Shown here: positions 39,365 through 48,180 of the stretch, piece by piece | How positions within the stretch are numbered: position 1 is the stretch's first letter | How the letters are laid out: each line of letters opens with the position of its first letter | Source: Mycobacterium sp. BK086 | Lineage (GTDB): Bacteria > Actinomycetota > Actinomycetes > Mycobacteriales > Mycobacteriaceae | Reading direction: 5' to 3' | DNA: 64,000 nt | Assembly (NCBI GenBank): GCA_004362315.1 | Contig: SNWL01000004.1 | Location: 992,001 to 1,056,000 of the forward strand | The notes under the pieces: model-generated | The model's database searches: none | The model's input: the letters and a program-made list of their open reading frames with translations, nothing else | Told to the model about the DNA's origin: nothing | Program-made: the position numbers and the translations under genes

Positions 39365-40950
39365 GCCGCCGCCCGGCAGTCGGTGCCCGGCTTCTGCGGC
39401 GCTGCGGGCAATTGCGTCACCGTCGGCGCGGGGCTCGTCGGGGGTGCCGGTGCGACGGAACCGGTTGTGGCGGTGTCACTTTCACTCGGCGTCGGGGCAG
39501 GTCCCAGTGAAGGTCTGGCACTCACGAGCGGCGGGGTCGACGTGGGCGCCGGCGGCGGGGATGAGATGGGGGCCGGCGTTGGGGCCGAGGTCGGCGACGG
39601 CCCCGGCGCGGGAGATGCGCTCGGAGCCGGGGTCGGGGTTGGCGGGGGTGCCGGGGTGGTGGTGGGTGTGCTCGTCGGCGGCGGTGCGCACGGCGGCAGC
39701 AGTGAACTGTGCGCGAGTTCGCGCAGCTGACCGATCGCATCGTCGAGGCTGCCTGCCGGAAGCCCGGCCGAGACCTGCGCGCGCTCGGAGGGGCGCAGGT
39801 CCTGCAGCCGCATGAGCTGGCAGCCCAGCGAATCGGTGGGCTGGCCGTAGCTGATCTGGGACAGCTCGTTGCGGTCGTTGAGACAGCCCAACAGATAGGG
39901 CTCCTGCAGCGGGAAGGTCAGGATCGACCCCTCGATACCGCGCATGATCGCGACCGTGCCGTCGTGGGCGCTGACGTAATAGTTACTGCGGATGATCTGG
40001 CGGCCCACGGCGAGGCCGGCCAAGGCCAGCAGCAGGATGACCGCGGCGGCGATGATCATCCGCCGCCGCGAGCGTGGCTTGGGCGGCGGTTCGGGTTCGG
40101 CCACCACCCGCTTGGCGGCCGGGGGGCGTGCCGTGATGGCCGAGGCGCGGCCGGCGGCGGTGTTCGGCGGCGCGGCGTTGTCGTCGTCCCCGGAGACAGC
40201 ACCGGCGAGGATCGGCTGGGTCTGCCCGCCGTAATCGTGGTCCACGACGTCGGCGACCACGACGGTCACGTTGTCCGGACCGCCGCCACGCAGCGCCAGC
40301 TCGATCAGCCGGTCGGCACTCTCGGCGACGTCGGGGATCTGCAGGGCCTCCAGGATGGTCTCCTGGCTGACCGGATCGGACAGACCGTCGGAGCACAGCA
40401 GATAGCGGTCGCCCTCTTTGGCTTCCCGCATGATCAGCGTCGGCTCGACCTCGTGGCCGGTCAGCGCCCGCATGATCAGCGAGCGTTGCGGGTGGCTGTG
40501 CGCCTCCTCGGCGGTGATGCGGCCCTCGTCGACGAGGGTCTGCACAAAGGTGTCGTCCTTCGTGATCTGTGCCAGCTCCCCGTCGCGCAACAGGTAGCCA
40601 CGGGAGTCGCCGATATGGACGAGCCCAAGTCGGTTGCCCGCGAACAGGATTGCGGTCAGGGTGGTGCCCATGCCCTCGAGTTCGGGCTCGAGTTCGACGT
40701 GCGCGGCGATCGCGGAGTTGCCTTCGCGGACCGCCCCGTCGAGCTTGCTCAGCAGATCGCCGCCGGGTTCGTCGTCATCGAGGTGGGCCAGCGCGGCGAT
40801 GACGAGCTGGGAGGCCACCTCACCGGCGGCGTGCCCGCCCATACCGTCGGCGAGAGCGAGCAGCCGCGCGCCGGCGTAGACGGAGTCTTCGTTGTTGGCG
40901 CGCACCAGGCCGCGGTCGCTGCGGGCGGCATAGCGGAGGACGAGGGTCAC
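39361..40950 (-). CDS. pstP: PP2C-type serine/threonine phosphatase PstP
   Basis: Dephosphorylates PknA, PknB and their substrates (529 aa). The PP2C domain fills about residues 1-240 with the metal-binding motifs RSDRGLVRANNEDS, LALADGMGGHAAGE, HIGDSRGYLLRDG, LLCSDGLSD and GGPDNVTVVVAD. One membrane helix (MIIAAAVILLLALAGLAVG) is followed by an outer part whose last 110 residues are a Pro/Thr/Ser-rich tail longer than that of M. tuberculosis (514 aa). Starts with a GTG that overlaps fhaB. Confidence 0.97.
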   Translation of the reverse strand: MTLVLRYAARSDRGLVRANNEDSVYAGARLLALADGMGGHAAGEVASQLVIAALAHLDDDEPGGDLLSKLDGAVREGNSAIAAHVELEPELEGMGTTLTAILFAGNRLGLVHIGDSRGYLLRDGELAQITKDDTFVQTLVDEGRITAEEAHSHPQRSLIMRALTGHEVEPTLIMREAKEGDRYLLCSDGLSDPVSQETILEALQIPDVAESADRLIELALRGGGPDNVTVVVADVVDHDYGGQTQPILAGAVSGDDDNAAPPNTAAGRASAITARPPAAKRVVAEPEPPPKPRSRRRMIIAAAVILLLALAGLAVGRQIIRSNYYVSAHDGTVAIMRGIEGSILTFPLQEPYLLGCLNDRNELSQISYGQPTDSLGCQLMRLQDLRPSERAQVSAGLPAGSLDDAIGQLRELAHSSLLPPCAPPPTSTPTTTPAPPPTPTPAPSASPAPGPSPTSAPTPAPISSPPPAPTSTPPLVSARPSLGPAPTPSESDTATTGSVAPAPPTSPAPTVTQLPAAPQKPGTDCRAAA

Positions 40951-41414
40951 GGGCGCAGCTCGATTACCGTCTTGCCGATGTGAATCGGCGTGCCGATCGG
41001 AACGCGTACTGCCGTTGTCACCTTCGCCCTGTCGAGGTATGTGCCGTTGGTCGATCCTAGGTCTTCCACGTACCAGTCGGAACCGCGCTGCGACAGCCGG
41101 GCGTGCCGGGTGGAGGAGTAATCGTCGGTCAGCACCAGCGTCGAGTCATCCGCGCGGCCGATCAGCACCGGCTGGGTGCCCAGCGTGATCCGGGTGCCGG
41201 CCAGGGCTCCGTCGGTCACCACCAGATAGCGAGCGGCGGAGCGCTGCTGACGCGACGGCAGCAGCGTGCCGCGCAGGGCCAGGCCCCGGCGCACCATCAC
41301 CGCACCGGTGGGCGCATAGATGTCGTTGCGCAGAATGCGCAGCACCGACCAGATGAACAGCCACAGCAACAGCAGGAAGCCGGCGCGCGTCAGCTGCAGT
41401 ACTAGTCCCTGCAT
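40947..41414 (-). CDS. fhaB: FHA-domain protein FhaB (FipA)
   Basis: A 155-aa protein with an N-terminal helix (GLVLQLTRAGFLLLLWLFIW) and a C-terminal FHA domain (VLIGRADDSTLVLTDDYSST, RHARLSQRG, DLGSTNGTYLDRA), which binds phosphothreonine. In M. tuberculosis it links FtsZ and FtsQ and is a kinase substrate. The ATG at 41414 gives the family length. Confidence 0.95.
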   Translation of the reverse strand: MQGLVLQLTRAGFLLLLWLFIWSVLRILRNDIYAPTGAVMVRRGLALRGTLLPSRQQRSAARYLVVTDGALAGTRITLGTQPVLIGRADDSTLVLTDDYSSTRHARLSQRGSDWYVEDLGSTNGTYLDRAKVTTAVRVPIGTPIHIGKTVIELRP

Positions 41415-41565
41415 CCGGCGTCCTCTCCGTCCTCGTGCCCCGCTTGCCGTTCCCGCGATACCAGCAGGCACCGGGCCGACTTCGGCACCGTCACGATACT
41501 TGGACGCCGGTGGGTGCGCGGGTGAAGCCACTCCCGCGTCAACCAAGCTGCGGCCCCCGGCGACC

Positions 41566-42984
41566 TCAGTGAACGCGGACGATGATCTCGGAATGACCGA
41601 GCCGGATGACGTCCCCATCGGCAAGCTGCCACTCCTGTACGGGTGCGTTGTTCACCGTGGTTCCGTTGGTCGAATTCAGATCGGACAGCAGCGCGACCTG
41701 GCCGTCCCACCGGATTTCCAGATGCCGGCGGGAGACTCCGGTGTCGGGCAGCCGGAACTGGGCGTCCTGCCCGCGGCCGATGACGTTGGCGCCCTCCCGC
41801 AGCTGGTAGGTGCGTCCGCTGCCGTCGTCGAGCTGCAGGGTGACGGCGTGCCCGGTGGAGGGGTAGTCGCCCTGGGCGGGCGGCTGGGCGTAACCGCCGT
41901 AGCCACCGCCGGCGGGCTGGCCGTAGTCGTAGTCGCGCCCGGCGGGCTCGGCGTAGCCGCCCTGCTCGTAGCCGCGGCCGTAGTCCGGCTGGCCGTATTC
42001 CTGACGGCCGTAGCCGCCGCCGTAGCCGCCCTGCTCGGGGTAGCCGCCCTGGTCGGGGTAGGCCGGGCGAGGCTCGGGACGGCCGTAACCGGCGTCCTCG
42101 TGCCGGCCCGGTCCGCGGCCGTAGTCGTAGTCACTGGCGGGCGGAGCCTGCTGCCCGTACCCGCCGCCCTGCGGCGGGCCGTAGGACTGACCGCCGTACC
42201 CGGGGGGCGGGCCCTGGCGGTAACCCTGGTCATAGCCCTGACCCTGGCCGCCGGGAGGTTGGCCGTATCCGCGGTCGGCAGGCGGGCGCTGTTCGTAGCC
42301 GGCGCCGTAGGCGTAGCCCCCCTGGTCGGGGTAACCCTGACGCTGGCCGTAGCCCTGCTCACCCTGAGGTGCGTAGCCGCCCTGCTCGGGCGGGTACGGG
42401 CCGCGCTGCTCGGGGGCGGCGGGGCGCTGCTCGTCGGGGCGCGGGTACCGGTCGTCGTAATAGTCGTCGCCGGGCCGCCCCTGACCCTGGTCGCCGCGGT
42501 AGGTGGGGTTGTCGCTCATCGCTGGTACTCCTGGTTCTGCGGTGTACGCCTTGTTCGATTGTGGTGGGGCGGTACTAGCTTTGGACGGGTGGGGGTCGGC
42601 GTCAGGATTGACGACGCCGCGCGCACGGTATTGGCCGGTATGCAGGCCCGGCGACTGCTCGAACCTGACAACCACATCACCATACGTTTGCCACCCCTGA
42701 TCTCGGATGTATCCGCCCAAGTGTTTGGCAAAAGTGTCCGTGGTGAGATCGCGATCGGCGCTGACCTTCTCGAAGTCGGATGCACTGAGAGTAATGACGT
42801 ATTCATTGGGGGCCAAAAAGCGTTCGCCCGAGAGTTCCTGCACACCAGCGGAGGCTTCCCGCCGCAGCGCCGCTTCTACCTCGGCTGGCGCAATTGATCC
42901 GCCGAATACTCGGGCGAAGGCATCACCGACGGTGTTTTCGAGTCTGCGCTCGATGCGTTGAACCAGACCTCTCTGGTTACTCAT
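41566..42984 (-). CDS. fhaA: FHA-domain protein FhaA
   Basis: A 472-aa kinase substrate that binds phosphorylated MviN and slows peptidoglycan synthesis in mycobacteria. N-terminal FhaA domain (RGLVQRIERRLENTVGDAFA; NEYVITLSASDFEK), a long disordered Gly/Tyr/Gln/Pro-rich middle (about 130-375) with many QGGY-, GYGQ- and PPGYG-like units, and a C-terminal FHA domain (NVIGRGQDAQFRLPDTGVSR; LNSTNGTTVNN). First gene of the leftward operon; 151 bp separate it from fhaB. Confidence 0.96.
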   Translation of the reverse strand: MSNQRGLVQRIERRLENTVGDAFARVFGGSIAPAEVEAALRREASAGVQELSGERFLAPNEYVITLSASDFEKVSADRDLTTDTFAKHLGGYIRDQGWQTYGDVVVRFEQSPGLHTGQYRARGVVNPDADPHPSKASTAPPQSNKAYTAEPGVPAMSDNPTYRGDQGQGRPGDDYYDDRYPRPDEQRPAAPEQRGPYPPEQGGYAPQGEQGYGQRQGYPDQGGYAYGAGYEQRPPADRGYGQPPGGQGQGYDQGYRQGPPPGYGGQSYGPPQGGGYGQQAPPASDYDYGRGPGRHEDAGYGRPEPRPAYPDQGGYPEQGGYGGGYGRQEYGQPDYGRGYEQGGYAEPAGRDYDYGQPAGGGYGGYAQPPAQGDYPSTGHAVTLQLDDGSGRTYQLREGANVIGRGQDAQFRLPDTGVSRRHLEIRWDGQVALLSDLNSTNGTTVNNAPVQEWQLADGDVIRLGHSEIIVRVH

Positions 42985-43164
42985 CTCACCGCCTACCTCG
43001 AGACCGCCGCGTGTCGCGGCGGCGCATGCCTTCCCCTGATGGTATCGGCCCAGGTCGACGCCCCGTCACCATGAGAATTCTGAGAATCCCGTTACACCTG
43101 GTCAGGGCCTTGGGGGCCGGGGTGTGACGGCCGTCGGTAGGCTGGCTGGAGCCGTGGGCGCGAG

Positions 43165-43192
43165 TTGAGGTGCACCCCCTCAAGCGTGATAC
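43165..43192 (+). promoter_or_regulatory. Candidate tRNA-Leu promoter
   Basis: TTGAGG (43165-43170), a 16-bp spacer and TGATAC (43187-43192), 18 bp before the tRNA. Confidence 0.45.
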
Positions 43193-43209
43193 GCTCCCCC
43201 GGTCATTTT

Positions 43210-43292
43210 GGGCGAGTGGCGGAATGGCAGACGCGCTGGCTTCAGGTGCCAGTGTCCTTCGGGACGTGGGGGTTCAAGTCCCCCTTCGCCCA
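43210..43292 (+). tRNA. leuT: tRNA-Leu(CAG)
   Basis: An 83-nt class II tRNA: acceptor GGGCGAG/TTCGCCC, anticodon stem CTGGC/GCCAG with loop TTCAGGT (anticodon CAG), long variable arm, T-loop GTTCAAGTC. CCA not encoded. Confidence 0.97.
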
Positions 43293-43301
43293 CAATTGGA
43301 G

Positions 43302-43330
43302 AAAAACCCCGGCTTCTGGCCGGGGTTTTT
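43302..43330. terminator. Intrinsic terminator after tRNA-Leu
   Basis: AAAAACCCCGGC, loop TTCTG, GCCGGGGTTTTT: perfect 12-bp arms with a T run. Serves the tRNA and, on the other strand, the convergent GGDEF gene. Confidence 0.9.
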
Positions 43331-43338
43331 CGTTGTGC

Positions 43339-44649
43339 CTACGCGTCGATGGCGACGGTGTTCCGGCCGGCTTGCTTCGCGCGGTACATGGCGGCATCGG
43401 CCCGGGCCGTGACCGCGGCGGCATCCTCGTCAGGATCGGGCGACGAGGCGGCGCCGATGCTCAGCGTCGTCTGGATCGTCAGACCGAACTGATGGATCGG
43501 TTCGGCGGCCAGCGCGCGGATCCGTTCGCCGATCTCCACCACCTCTTCTGCGCTGCCGACGTTCGTCAACAGGATGAGCAGCTCGTCACCGCCGATGCGG
43601 CCGACCGTGTCGTCCAGGTGGACGCACTCGCGCATCCGGGTGGCGATCGTCGACAGCACGGCGTCGCCGACGGCATGGCCCCAGGTGTCGTTGATCTGTT
43701 TGAAGTGATCGATATCGCAATACAACAGGCCAACCAGTGCCCCGGGGGAGCGACGGCACTTCAGCGCGGCGTCCAAGCGGGCCATCGTTTCGGCACGGTT
43801 GACCAGGCCGGTGACGCTGTCGAACCGGGCCAGTTCCCGCAGCCGGTTACGCATATCGTCGACGGCCGCCGAAATCTCGGCGATCTCGCGGGGCCCGCCG
43901 CGGCCGATGGGTTGGTCGTAGTCGCCGTCAGCCACCGCGCGGACAGTGCTCACCAACTGGGATACCGGTTGGGTGAGCATCCGCCGCACCGTCGCGATGC
44001 AGCCGATGACGCTGGCGACCAAGAGCGCAAGCGCGACGTATTGGCTGATGTTCGCCTGGCGCAGCACCGAGCGGATGTGTTCGATCTCCTGGGCGATCAG
44101 CGTGTCGATCTGAGCATTGAGCGCGCGGAACCGTTCTCGCAGTTTGTCGAACAGAAGCTTGCCCTCGAGCACCATCTGGTCGAGCTGGGCGCGCGGAACC
44201 GGCCCGGTGCGGAGCGCGGCGATCTGGGGCGCCGCCGCCTGTCCGTTCCAGGTCGCGGCGGCGGTCAGCTCCTGCTCGTAGAGAGTGAGGAGCTCGTCGG
44301 CGTAGGTCATCCCGGCAAGCTCCCGATGTAGTTCGGGTGCAAGGCGATTGGCGGTGGCGACGCCGGCTTCATACAGTTCGAGGGCAATCGGGTTGCCGGT
44401 CAACATGTATGCGCGTTGCCCGGTCTCTTGGTCGACATAGGCGCGACTCAACTCCGAGGTCTGGGACCGGATGGGAATGAGTCGATCGCCGAGGGTGTGG
44501 ACGGCGTTCGCGACGGAAACCCGGCCCGCGATCGAGGCGCCCATCGTGACGACGAAAACCAGGGCGATGATCCCGACGCAACAAAAAATCAGCGTCCGCA
44601 GGGAGAGCCGCCGTGTCCCCGAACCAGCCACAGGTTGACGATAAGGCAA
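43339..44649 (-). CDS. Diguanylate cyclase with CHASE3-like sensor, HAMP and GGDEF (GGDEL)
   Basis: A 436-aa membrane signalling protein. Helix 1 (TLIFCCVGIIALVFVVTMGA), an outer CHASE3-like region (about 50-195, with SELSRAYVDQETGQRAYMLT), helix 2 (YVALALLVASVIGCIATV), HAMP (RMLTQPVSQLVSTVRAVADG) and a GGDEF domain (DSVTGLVNRAETMARLDAAL; YCDIDHFKQINDTWGHAVGD; RIGGDELLILL). The signature is GGDEL, compatible with c-di-GMP synthesis but not the consensus. No EAL domain follows. Convergent with tRNA-Leu. Confidence 0.9.
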   Translation of the reverse strand: MPYRQPVAGSGTRRLSLRTLIFCCVGIIALVFVVTMGASIAGRVSVANAVHTLGDRLIPIRSQTSELSRAYVDQETGQRAYMLTGNPIALELYEAGVATANRLAPELHRELAGMTYADELLTLYEQELTAAATWNGQAAAPQIAALRTGPVPRAQLDQMVLEGKLLFDKLRERFRALNAQIDTLIAQEIEHIRSVLRQANISQYVALALLVASVIGCIATVRRMLTQPVSQLVSTVRAVADGDYDQPIGRGGPREIAEISAAVDDMRNRLRELARFDSVTGLVNRAETMARLDAALKCRRSPGALVGLLYCDIDHFKQINDTWGHAVGDAVLSTIATRMRECVHLDDTVGRIGGDELLILLTNVGSAEEVVEIGERIRALAAEPIHQFGLTIQTTLSIGAASSPDPDEDAAAVTARADAAMYRAKQAGRNTVAIDA

Positions 44650-44665
44650 GCACGACCGCGCTGTG

Positions 44666-44971
44666 TCAGCGCAGCACCACCTGCAGCGGCGCGCCGCGCC
44701 AGGGGTAGAGCGTGCTGCTGTTCACATCGACGATGCCGTACGAGTTCCAGAACCAGTCGTGGCAGACGTTCCAGTCCCAGCTCAGGACCTGGCTTCCGGG
44801 AATGGCGGGATCACCGGGACACCAGTGTGTGCAGGTCAGTCCCTGTGGGCAGTTGCCGCCCTGGTAGCTGGGGCCTTCGGCCTGTGCCGCGCCGGCACCC
44901 AGCGTCCACCCGGCCAGTGTGAGCGCGCCGGCCAGCACCGCCGAGCCTGTGAGCCGCGAAATCTTTGTCAT
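44666..44971 (-). CDS. Small secreted Cys/Trp-rich protein
   Basis: A 101-aa protein with a Sec signal peptide (KISRLTGSAVLAGALTLAGW, cleavage after AQA) and a mature part with four Cys (NCPQGLTCTHWCPGDP; WNVCHDWFWNSYG). Similar short exported proteins occur in mycobacteria without known function. Start at 44971; an upstream Met at 44992 is possible. It lies between two GGDEF genes on the same strand. Confidence 0.75.
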   Translation of the reverse strand: MTKISRLTGSAVLAGALTLAGWTLGAGAAQAEGPSYQGGNCPQGLTCTHWCPGDPAIPGSQVLSWDWNVCHDWFWNSYGIVDVNSSTLYPWRGAPLQVVLR

Positions 44972-45013
44972 GCGCCCAAGTCCAGTCGTCATCCTCGACT
45001 ACCGATCCCAAGA

Positions 45014-46114
45014 TCAGCGTTCGACGCGGGCGGGCCGGCAGATCCGCGTCTGGTTGCCGCCGGCGCGCTTGGCCGCGTACATGGCGGCGTCGGCCGACTG
45101 GATCAAATCGTCCATTGCGGAACTGCCGTCCCAGCGCACGATGGCTGCTCCGACGCTGGCGGTCACCGGCTGAGGCAGCGCGGCGATGGCTGCACACAGT
45201 TGCGCCGGCAGCTGTTCGGCGACCTCGGCGGGCACCGCGTCGATCACGATGAACTCCTCGCCGCCGAACCGTCCGATGATGGCCGAGGTGGTGCTGGTCT
45301 CGCGCAACACCCAGCCGACCGCGGTCAGCGCCTGGTCGCCGGCGAGGTGACCATAGGCGTCGTTGAGTTTCTTGAACTCGTCCAGATCGATCATCACGAC
45401 TACCAGGTGCAGATCCTCGCCGGGCGAGGTGAGCAGCGTGGTGGCCCGCTCGTAAAAGGCGCGTCGGTTCAGCACGCCGGTGAGCGGGTCCTGATCCGAG
45501 CGCACGACATCGGCGCCCATCGTGCGCATCACCGCTTGAATCGCCAGCGGGACAGCGACATTGAGCTCGACCACCAACCACCAACCCGCACCGGCCACCG
45601 CCCAGCCGTAGATCGGGACTACCCGGGTTGCGCATAGCGCGCCGACTGCGATCCCGAGAACGACGATGAACGTGATCGCCTTCGAGTTGTGGAAGAACGC
45701 GGCGTAGCCGCCGACGACGGCCAGACCGGTGCAGCCCATCAGCGCGACCATCGGGTAGGTCTGCATCACGCAGCCCACGGCGATCAGGGTGCTGCCGAGG
45801 AAGGCCATTCGCAACGATCGCGCGCGAGTCGGCCAGCCCCGCAGCCACAGCGTGCTGTAGGTGATGCCGGTGAGCACCGCCGCCATGCCGAAGGTCCATG
45901 CCCACACCGGTGGCACGTTGCGCATCGTCGGCGTCGCGGCACCCATGAAGATCAAGGCCGCCGAGATCAGGGCCATCAGAATCTTGGTGGGCCACGCCAG
46001 TCCCCGTGCCCGCAGATACCCGGAAAGCCAGTCGAACTGGTCGGGCAGACCCCACCATCGCGCGAACGGTCCCCCGGCCTGGTTGCCCAGCCCGGACGCC
46101 CGTTCCGCGCTCAC
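45014..46114 (-). CDS. Membrane diguanylate cyclase (GGEEF)
   Basis: A 366-aa protein. About six membrane helices (residues 40-190) form an integral sensor. A GGDEF domain follows with DPLTGVLNRRAFYERATTLL, VMIDLDEFKKLNDAYGHLAG and the signature RFGGEEFIVI, an active-type GGEEF. No inhibitory RxxD site is evident in the expected place. Together with the gene at 43339 it gives two c-di-GMP enzymes within 3 kb. Confidence 0.9.
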   Translation of the reverse strand: MSAERASGLGNQAGGPFARWWGLPDQFDWLSGYLRARGLAWPTKILMALISAALIFMGAATPTMRNVPPVWAWTFGMAAVLTGITYSTLWLRGWPTRARSLRMAFLGSTLIAVGCVMQTYPMVALMGCTGLAVVGGYAAFFHNSKAITFIVVLGIAVGALCATRVVPIYGWAVAGAGWWLVVELNVAVPLAIQAVMRTMGADVVRSDQDPLTGVLNRRAFYERATTLLTSPGEDLHLVVVMIDLDEFKKLNDAYGHLAGDQALTAVGWVLRETSTTSAIIGRFGGEEFIVIDAVPAEVAEQLPAQLCAAIAALPQPVTASVGAAIVRWDGSSAMDDLIQSADAAMYAAKRAGGNQTRICRPARVER

Positions 46115-46243
46115 TGTGCCGTCCCTCCCCGCACCCGGTTCACGGTAGCGGGAGCAAATCGGTAGCGAGGCGAAACATCAACGTCGGCGGAAAATTGGGC
46201 ATCGGAGTGCGGCACGGCGCACAAGCTTGGTTAACCTGGCTAA

Positions 46244-46513
46244 ATGAGCACGCAATCGGTTCCCGGTGGGGTGGTGCACACGCTTCCCGCCGATCTGCGC
46301 ACGGCACTGCTCGGCAACGACACCGCACTTGCGGCCTGGCGCGACATCACTCCCCTGGCCCGCAACGAGTTCATCTGCTGGGTCGAGGACGCCAAGCAGG
46401 ACAAGACCCGCGAGCGCCGCATCCGCCGTACGCAGGAAGAACTCGAGGAAGGCATGCGTCGGCCGTGCTGCTGGCCGGGATGCAAGCACCGGGAGCGCAC
46501 CGGCAAGGCCTAG
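46244..46513 (+). CDS. YdeI/OmpD-associated family protein
   Basis: An 89-aa protein: LPADLRTALLGNDTALAAWR, ITPLARNEFICWVEDAKQDK, TRERRIRRTQEELEEGMRRP, then CCWPGCKHRER. The NE[FW]..W[VI]..AK...TR.RRI core is that of small YdeI/OmpD-associated (bacteriocin-protection-like) proteins. Function uncertain. Its end overlaps the convergent TetR gene by four bases. Confidence 0.75.
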   Translation: MSTQSVPGGVVHTLPADLRTALLGNDTALAAWRDITPLARNEFICWVEDAKQDKTRERRIRRTQEELEEGMRRPCCWPGCKHRERTGKA

Positions 46514-47106
46514 CTGAGGCCGCGCAGCAGCACCGCCAGCCCGAACTCGAAATGGTCGTCGGCGCGTCTAGGCTTGGGTCCGCCGGTCGCCAGCGCCGCC
46601 GAAAGCTCTTGTCCCACTTCGGCGCCCGACTCCCACGGCTCCTCCGGCGCGGCCAGATCCAATGCCGACCCCAGCACGAAACAGTCCATCAGGGTGATCG
46701 CCCGCAAGGTGTCGGCCGGATCGAAACCGGCGCGGCGGAGCGTCACGGCCAGCACGTTGTACATCCGGATGGCATGACTGCTGTTGACGGCGTAGGCGGT
46801 CAGCAGCGGGATCAGCCGGGGATAGCGGGCGTAGCTGCGCCGGTAGGACCGCAGGATGTCGGCGACCACATCGGTCCACGGGCGGTCGGGTTCGTCGTCG
46901 GGCAGCTCGACTTCTGACATCGCCCGCTCGCGCAGCAGCTCGACGATCTGATCGCGCCCAGTCACGTGGTTGTATAGCGAAGACGGGCTGACCTGCAATT
47001 TCTTCGCCAGATCCGGCATCGTGAAACCGCCGGTGGCACTGACCAGGTCCATGGCCGCAGACGCGATCCGGTCGGTGGACAGCAGCGGTGTAGGCGGCCG
47101 GCCCAT
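46510..47106 (-). CDS. TetR-family regulator of the amidase cluster
   Basis: A 198-aa repressor: N-terminal HTH (RIASAAMDLVSATGGFTMPD, LAKKLQVSPSSLYNHVTGRD) and a TetR_C-like helical ligand domain. Divergent from the nitrilase gene with 90 bp between, which hold a 25-bp palindrome. It therefore probably represses the nitrilase-amidohydrolase-permease operon. The ATG at 47106 has AAGGGGAT upstream; longer frames read antisense through the nitrilase gene. Confidence 0.9.
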   Translation of the reverse strand: MGRPPTPLLSTDRIASAAMDLVSATGGFTMPDLAKKLQVSPSSLYNHVTGRDQIVELLRERAMSEVELPDDEPDRPWTDVVADILRSYRRSYARYPRLIPLLTAYAVNSSHAIRMYNVLAVTLRRAGFDPADTLRAITLMDCFVLGSALDLAAPEEPWESGAEVGQELSAALATGGPKPRRADDHFEFGLAVLLRGLS

Positions 47107-47164
47107 CGCGATCCCCTTTTCTCGGCCCTCTCTCCTCTTGCGAAGAAGTATGAGCCAGTTCACA

Positions 47165-47189
47165 CTAAAACGAAACAGATTCGTTTTAG
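47165..47189. promoter_or_regulatory. TetR operator-like palindrome
   Basis: CTAAAACGAA, ACAGA, TTCGTTTTAG: perfect 10-bp arms. It touches the AGGAG ribosome site of the nitrilase gene (ATG 47197), in the gap between the divergent TetR and nitrilase genes. Confidence 0.8.
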
Positions 47190-47196
47190 GAGTTCG

Positions 47197-48180
47197 ATGA
47201 TCACCCTCACCGCGCCCGCGCCCGAGCCGCTGTCTCGCTCGGGCCCGTCGGATCGCCCGCCACTGCGGGTGGGACTGGTCCAGCACCGGTGGCGCCCCGA
47301 CCGCGACGAACTCGTCGCCACGGTGCGGGCCGGGATCGACAGCGCGGCCGGCGAGGGCGCGTCGGTGGTGTTCCTGCCCGAGATCACCCTGCTGCGCTAC
47401 CCCGCCGACACCCCGGCGGGCGCTCATCCCGCCGCCCTGGCCGAGGATCTGGAGAACGGCCCCACCTTTGATCTGGCGGCCGGCGCCGCGCGGGACAACG
47501 GGATCTTCGTGCACGCCTCGCTCTACGAGAAGACACCCGACGAGTCCGACGGCCTGGGCTACAACACGGCGATCCTGGTCTCCCCCGGCGGCGAGCTGGT
47601 GGGCCGAACCCGCAAGCTGCACATCCCGATCTCGGCGGGTTACTACGAGGACACCTACTTCCGGCCCGGGCCGGACACCGATCCGTACCCCGTCTATGCC
47701 CCCGACGGTCTCGACGTCCGTCTCGGCATGCCGACCTGCTGGGACGAGTGGTTCCCCGAAGTCGCGCGCAATTACTCCCTCGCGGGCGCGGAGGTCGTCG
47801 TCTACCCCACCGCCATCGGGTCCGAACCGGTCTTCCCCGACTTCGACACTCGCCCGCTGTGGCAACAGGTGATCGTCGCCAACGGCATCAACAGCGGCCT
47901 GTTCATGGTGGTGCCCAACCGAGTTGGCGACGAGGGCGCGGTGACGTTCTACGGTTCCTCGTTCATCTCCGACCCCTACGGCCGCGTCCTGGTGCAGGCG
48001 CCCCGCGACGAGGAGGCAGTGCTGGTCACCGATCTCGACCTCGACCAGCGCCGGGACTGGCTGGAGCTGTTCCCGTTCCTGCTCACCCGCCGCCCCGACA
48101 CCTACGCGAGCCTGACACGTCCGGTCGTCACCAGTGAGCCCTACGGCGCAGGCCATGCGGCGACGGCGGTGGTCAAGTGA
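47197..48180 (+). CDS. Nitrilase-superfamily amidase, N-carbamoylputrescine amidase-like
   Basis: A 327-aa carbon-nitrogen hydrolase with the Glu-Lys-Cys triad E62 (FLPEITL), K140 (RTRKLHIP) and C181 (PTCWDEWFPE). The segment GAEVVVYPTAIGSEP is characteristic of AguB-type N-carbamoylputrescine amidases, so an N-carbamoyl or amide substrate is likely. An extra 20-residue N-terminus precedes the domain. First gene of an operon with amidohydrolase, permease and DUF2071 genes, all overlapping by ATGA or GTGA. Confidence 0.9.
   Translation: MITLTAPAPEPLSRSGPSDRPPLRVGLVQHRWRPDRDELVATVRAGIDSAAGEGASVVFLPEITLLRYPADTPAGAHPAALAEDLENGPTFDLAAGAARDNGIFVHASLYEKTPDESDGLGYNTAILVSPGGELVGRTRKLHIPISAGYYEDTYFRPGPDTDPYPVYAPDGLDVRLGMPTCWDEWFPEVARNYSLAGAEVVVYPTAIGSEPVFPDFDTRPLWQQVIVANGINSGLFMVVPNRVGDEGAVTFYGSSFISDPYGRVLVQAPRDEEAVLVTDLDLDQRRDWLELFPFLLTRRPDTYASLTRPVVTSEPYGAGHAATAVVK

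Noticed and set aside
42369-42578. Rightward frames within fhaA
   Set aside because: They are shadows of the repetitive FhaA linker.
47107-48156. A much longer N-terminus for the TetR protein
   Set aside because: It would read antisense through the nitrilase gene and across the operator; the HTH starts normally from the ATG at 47106.
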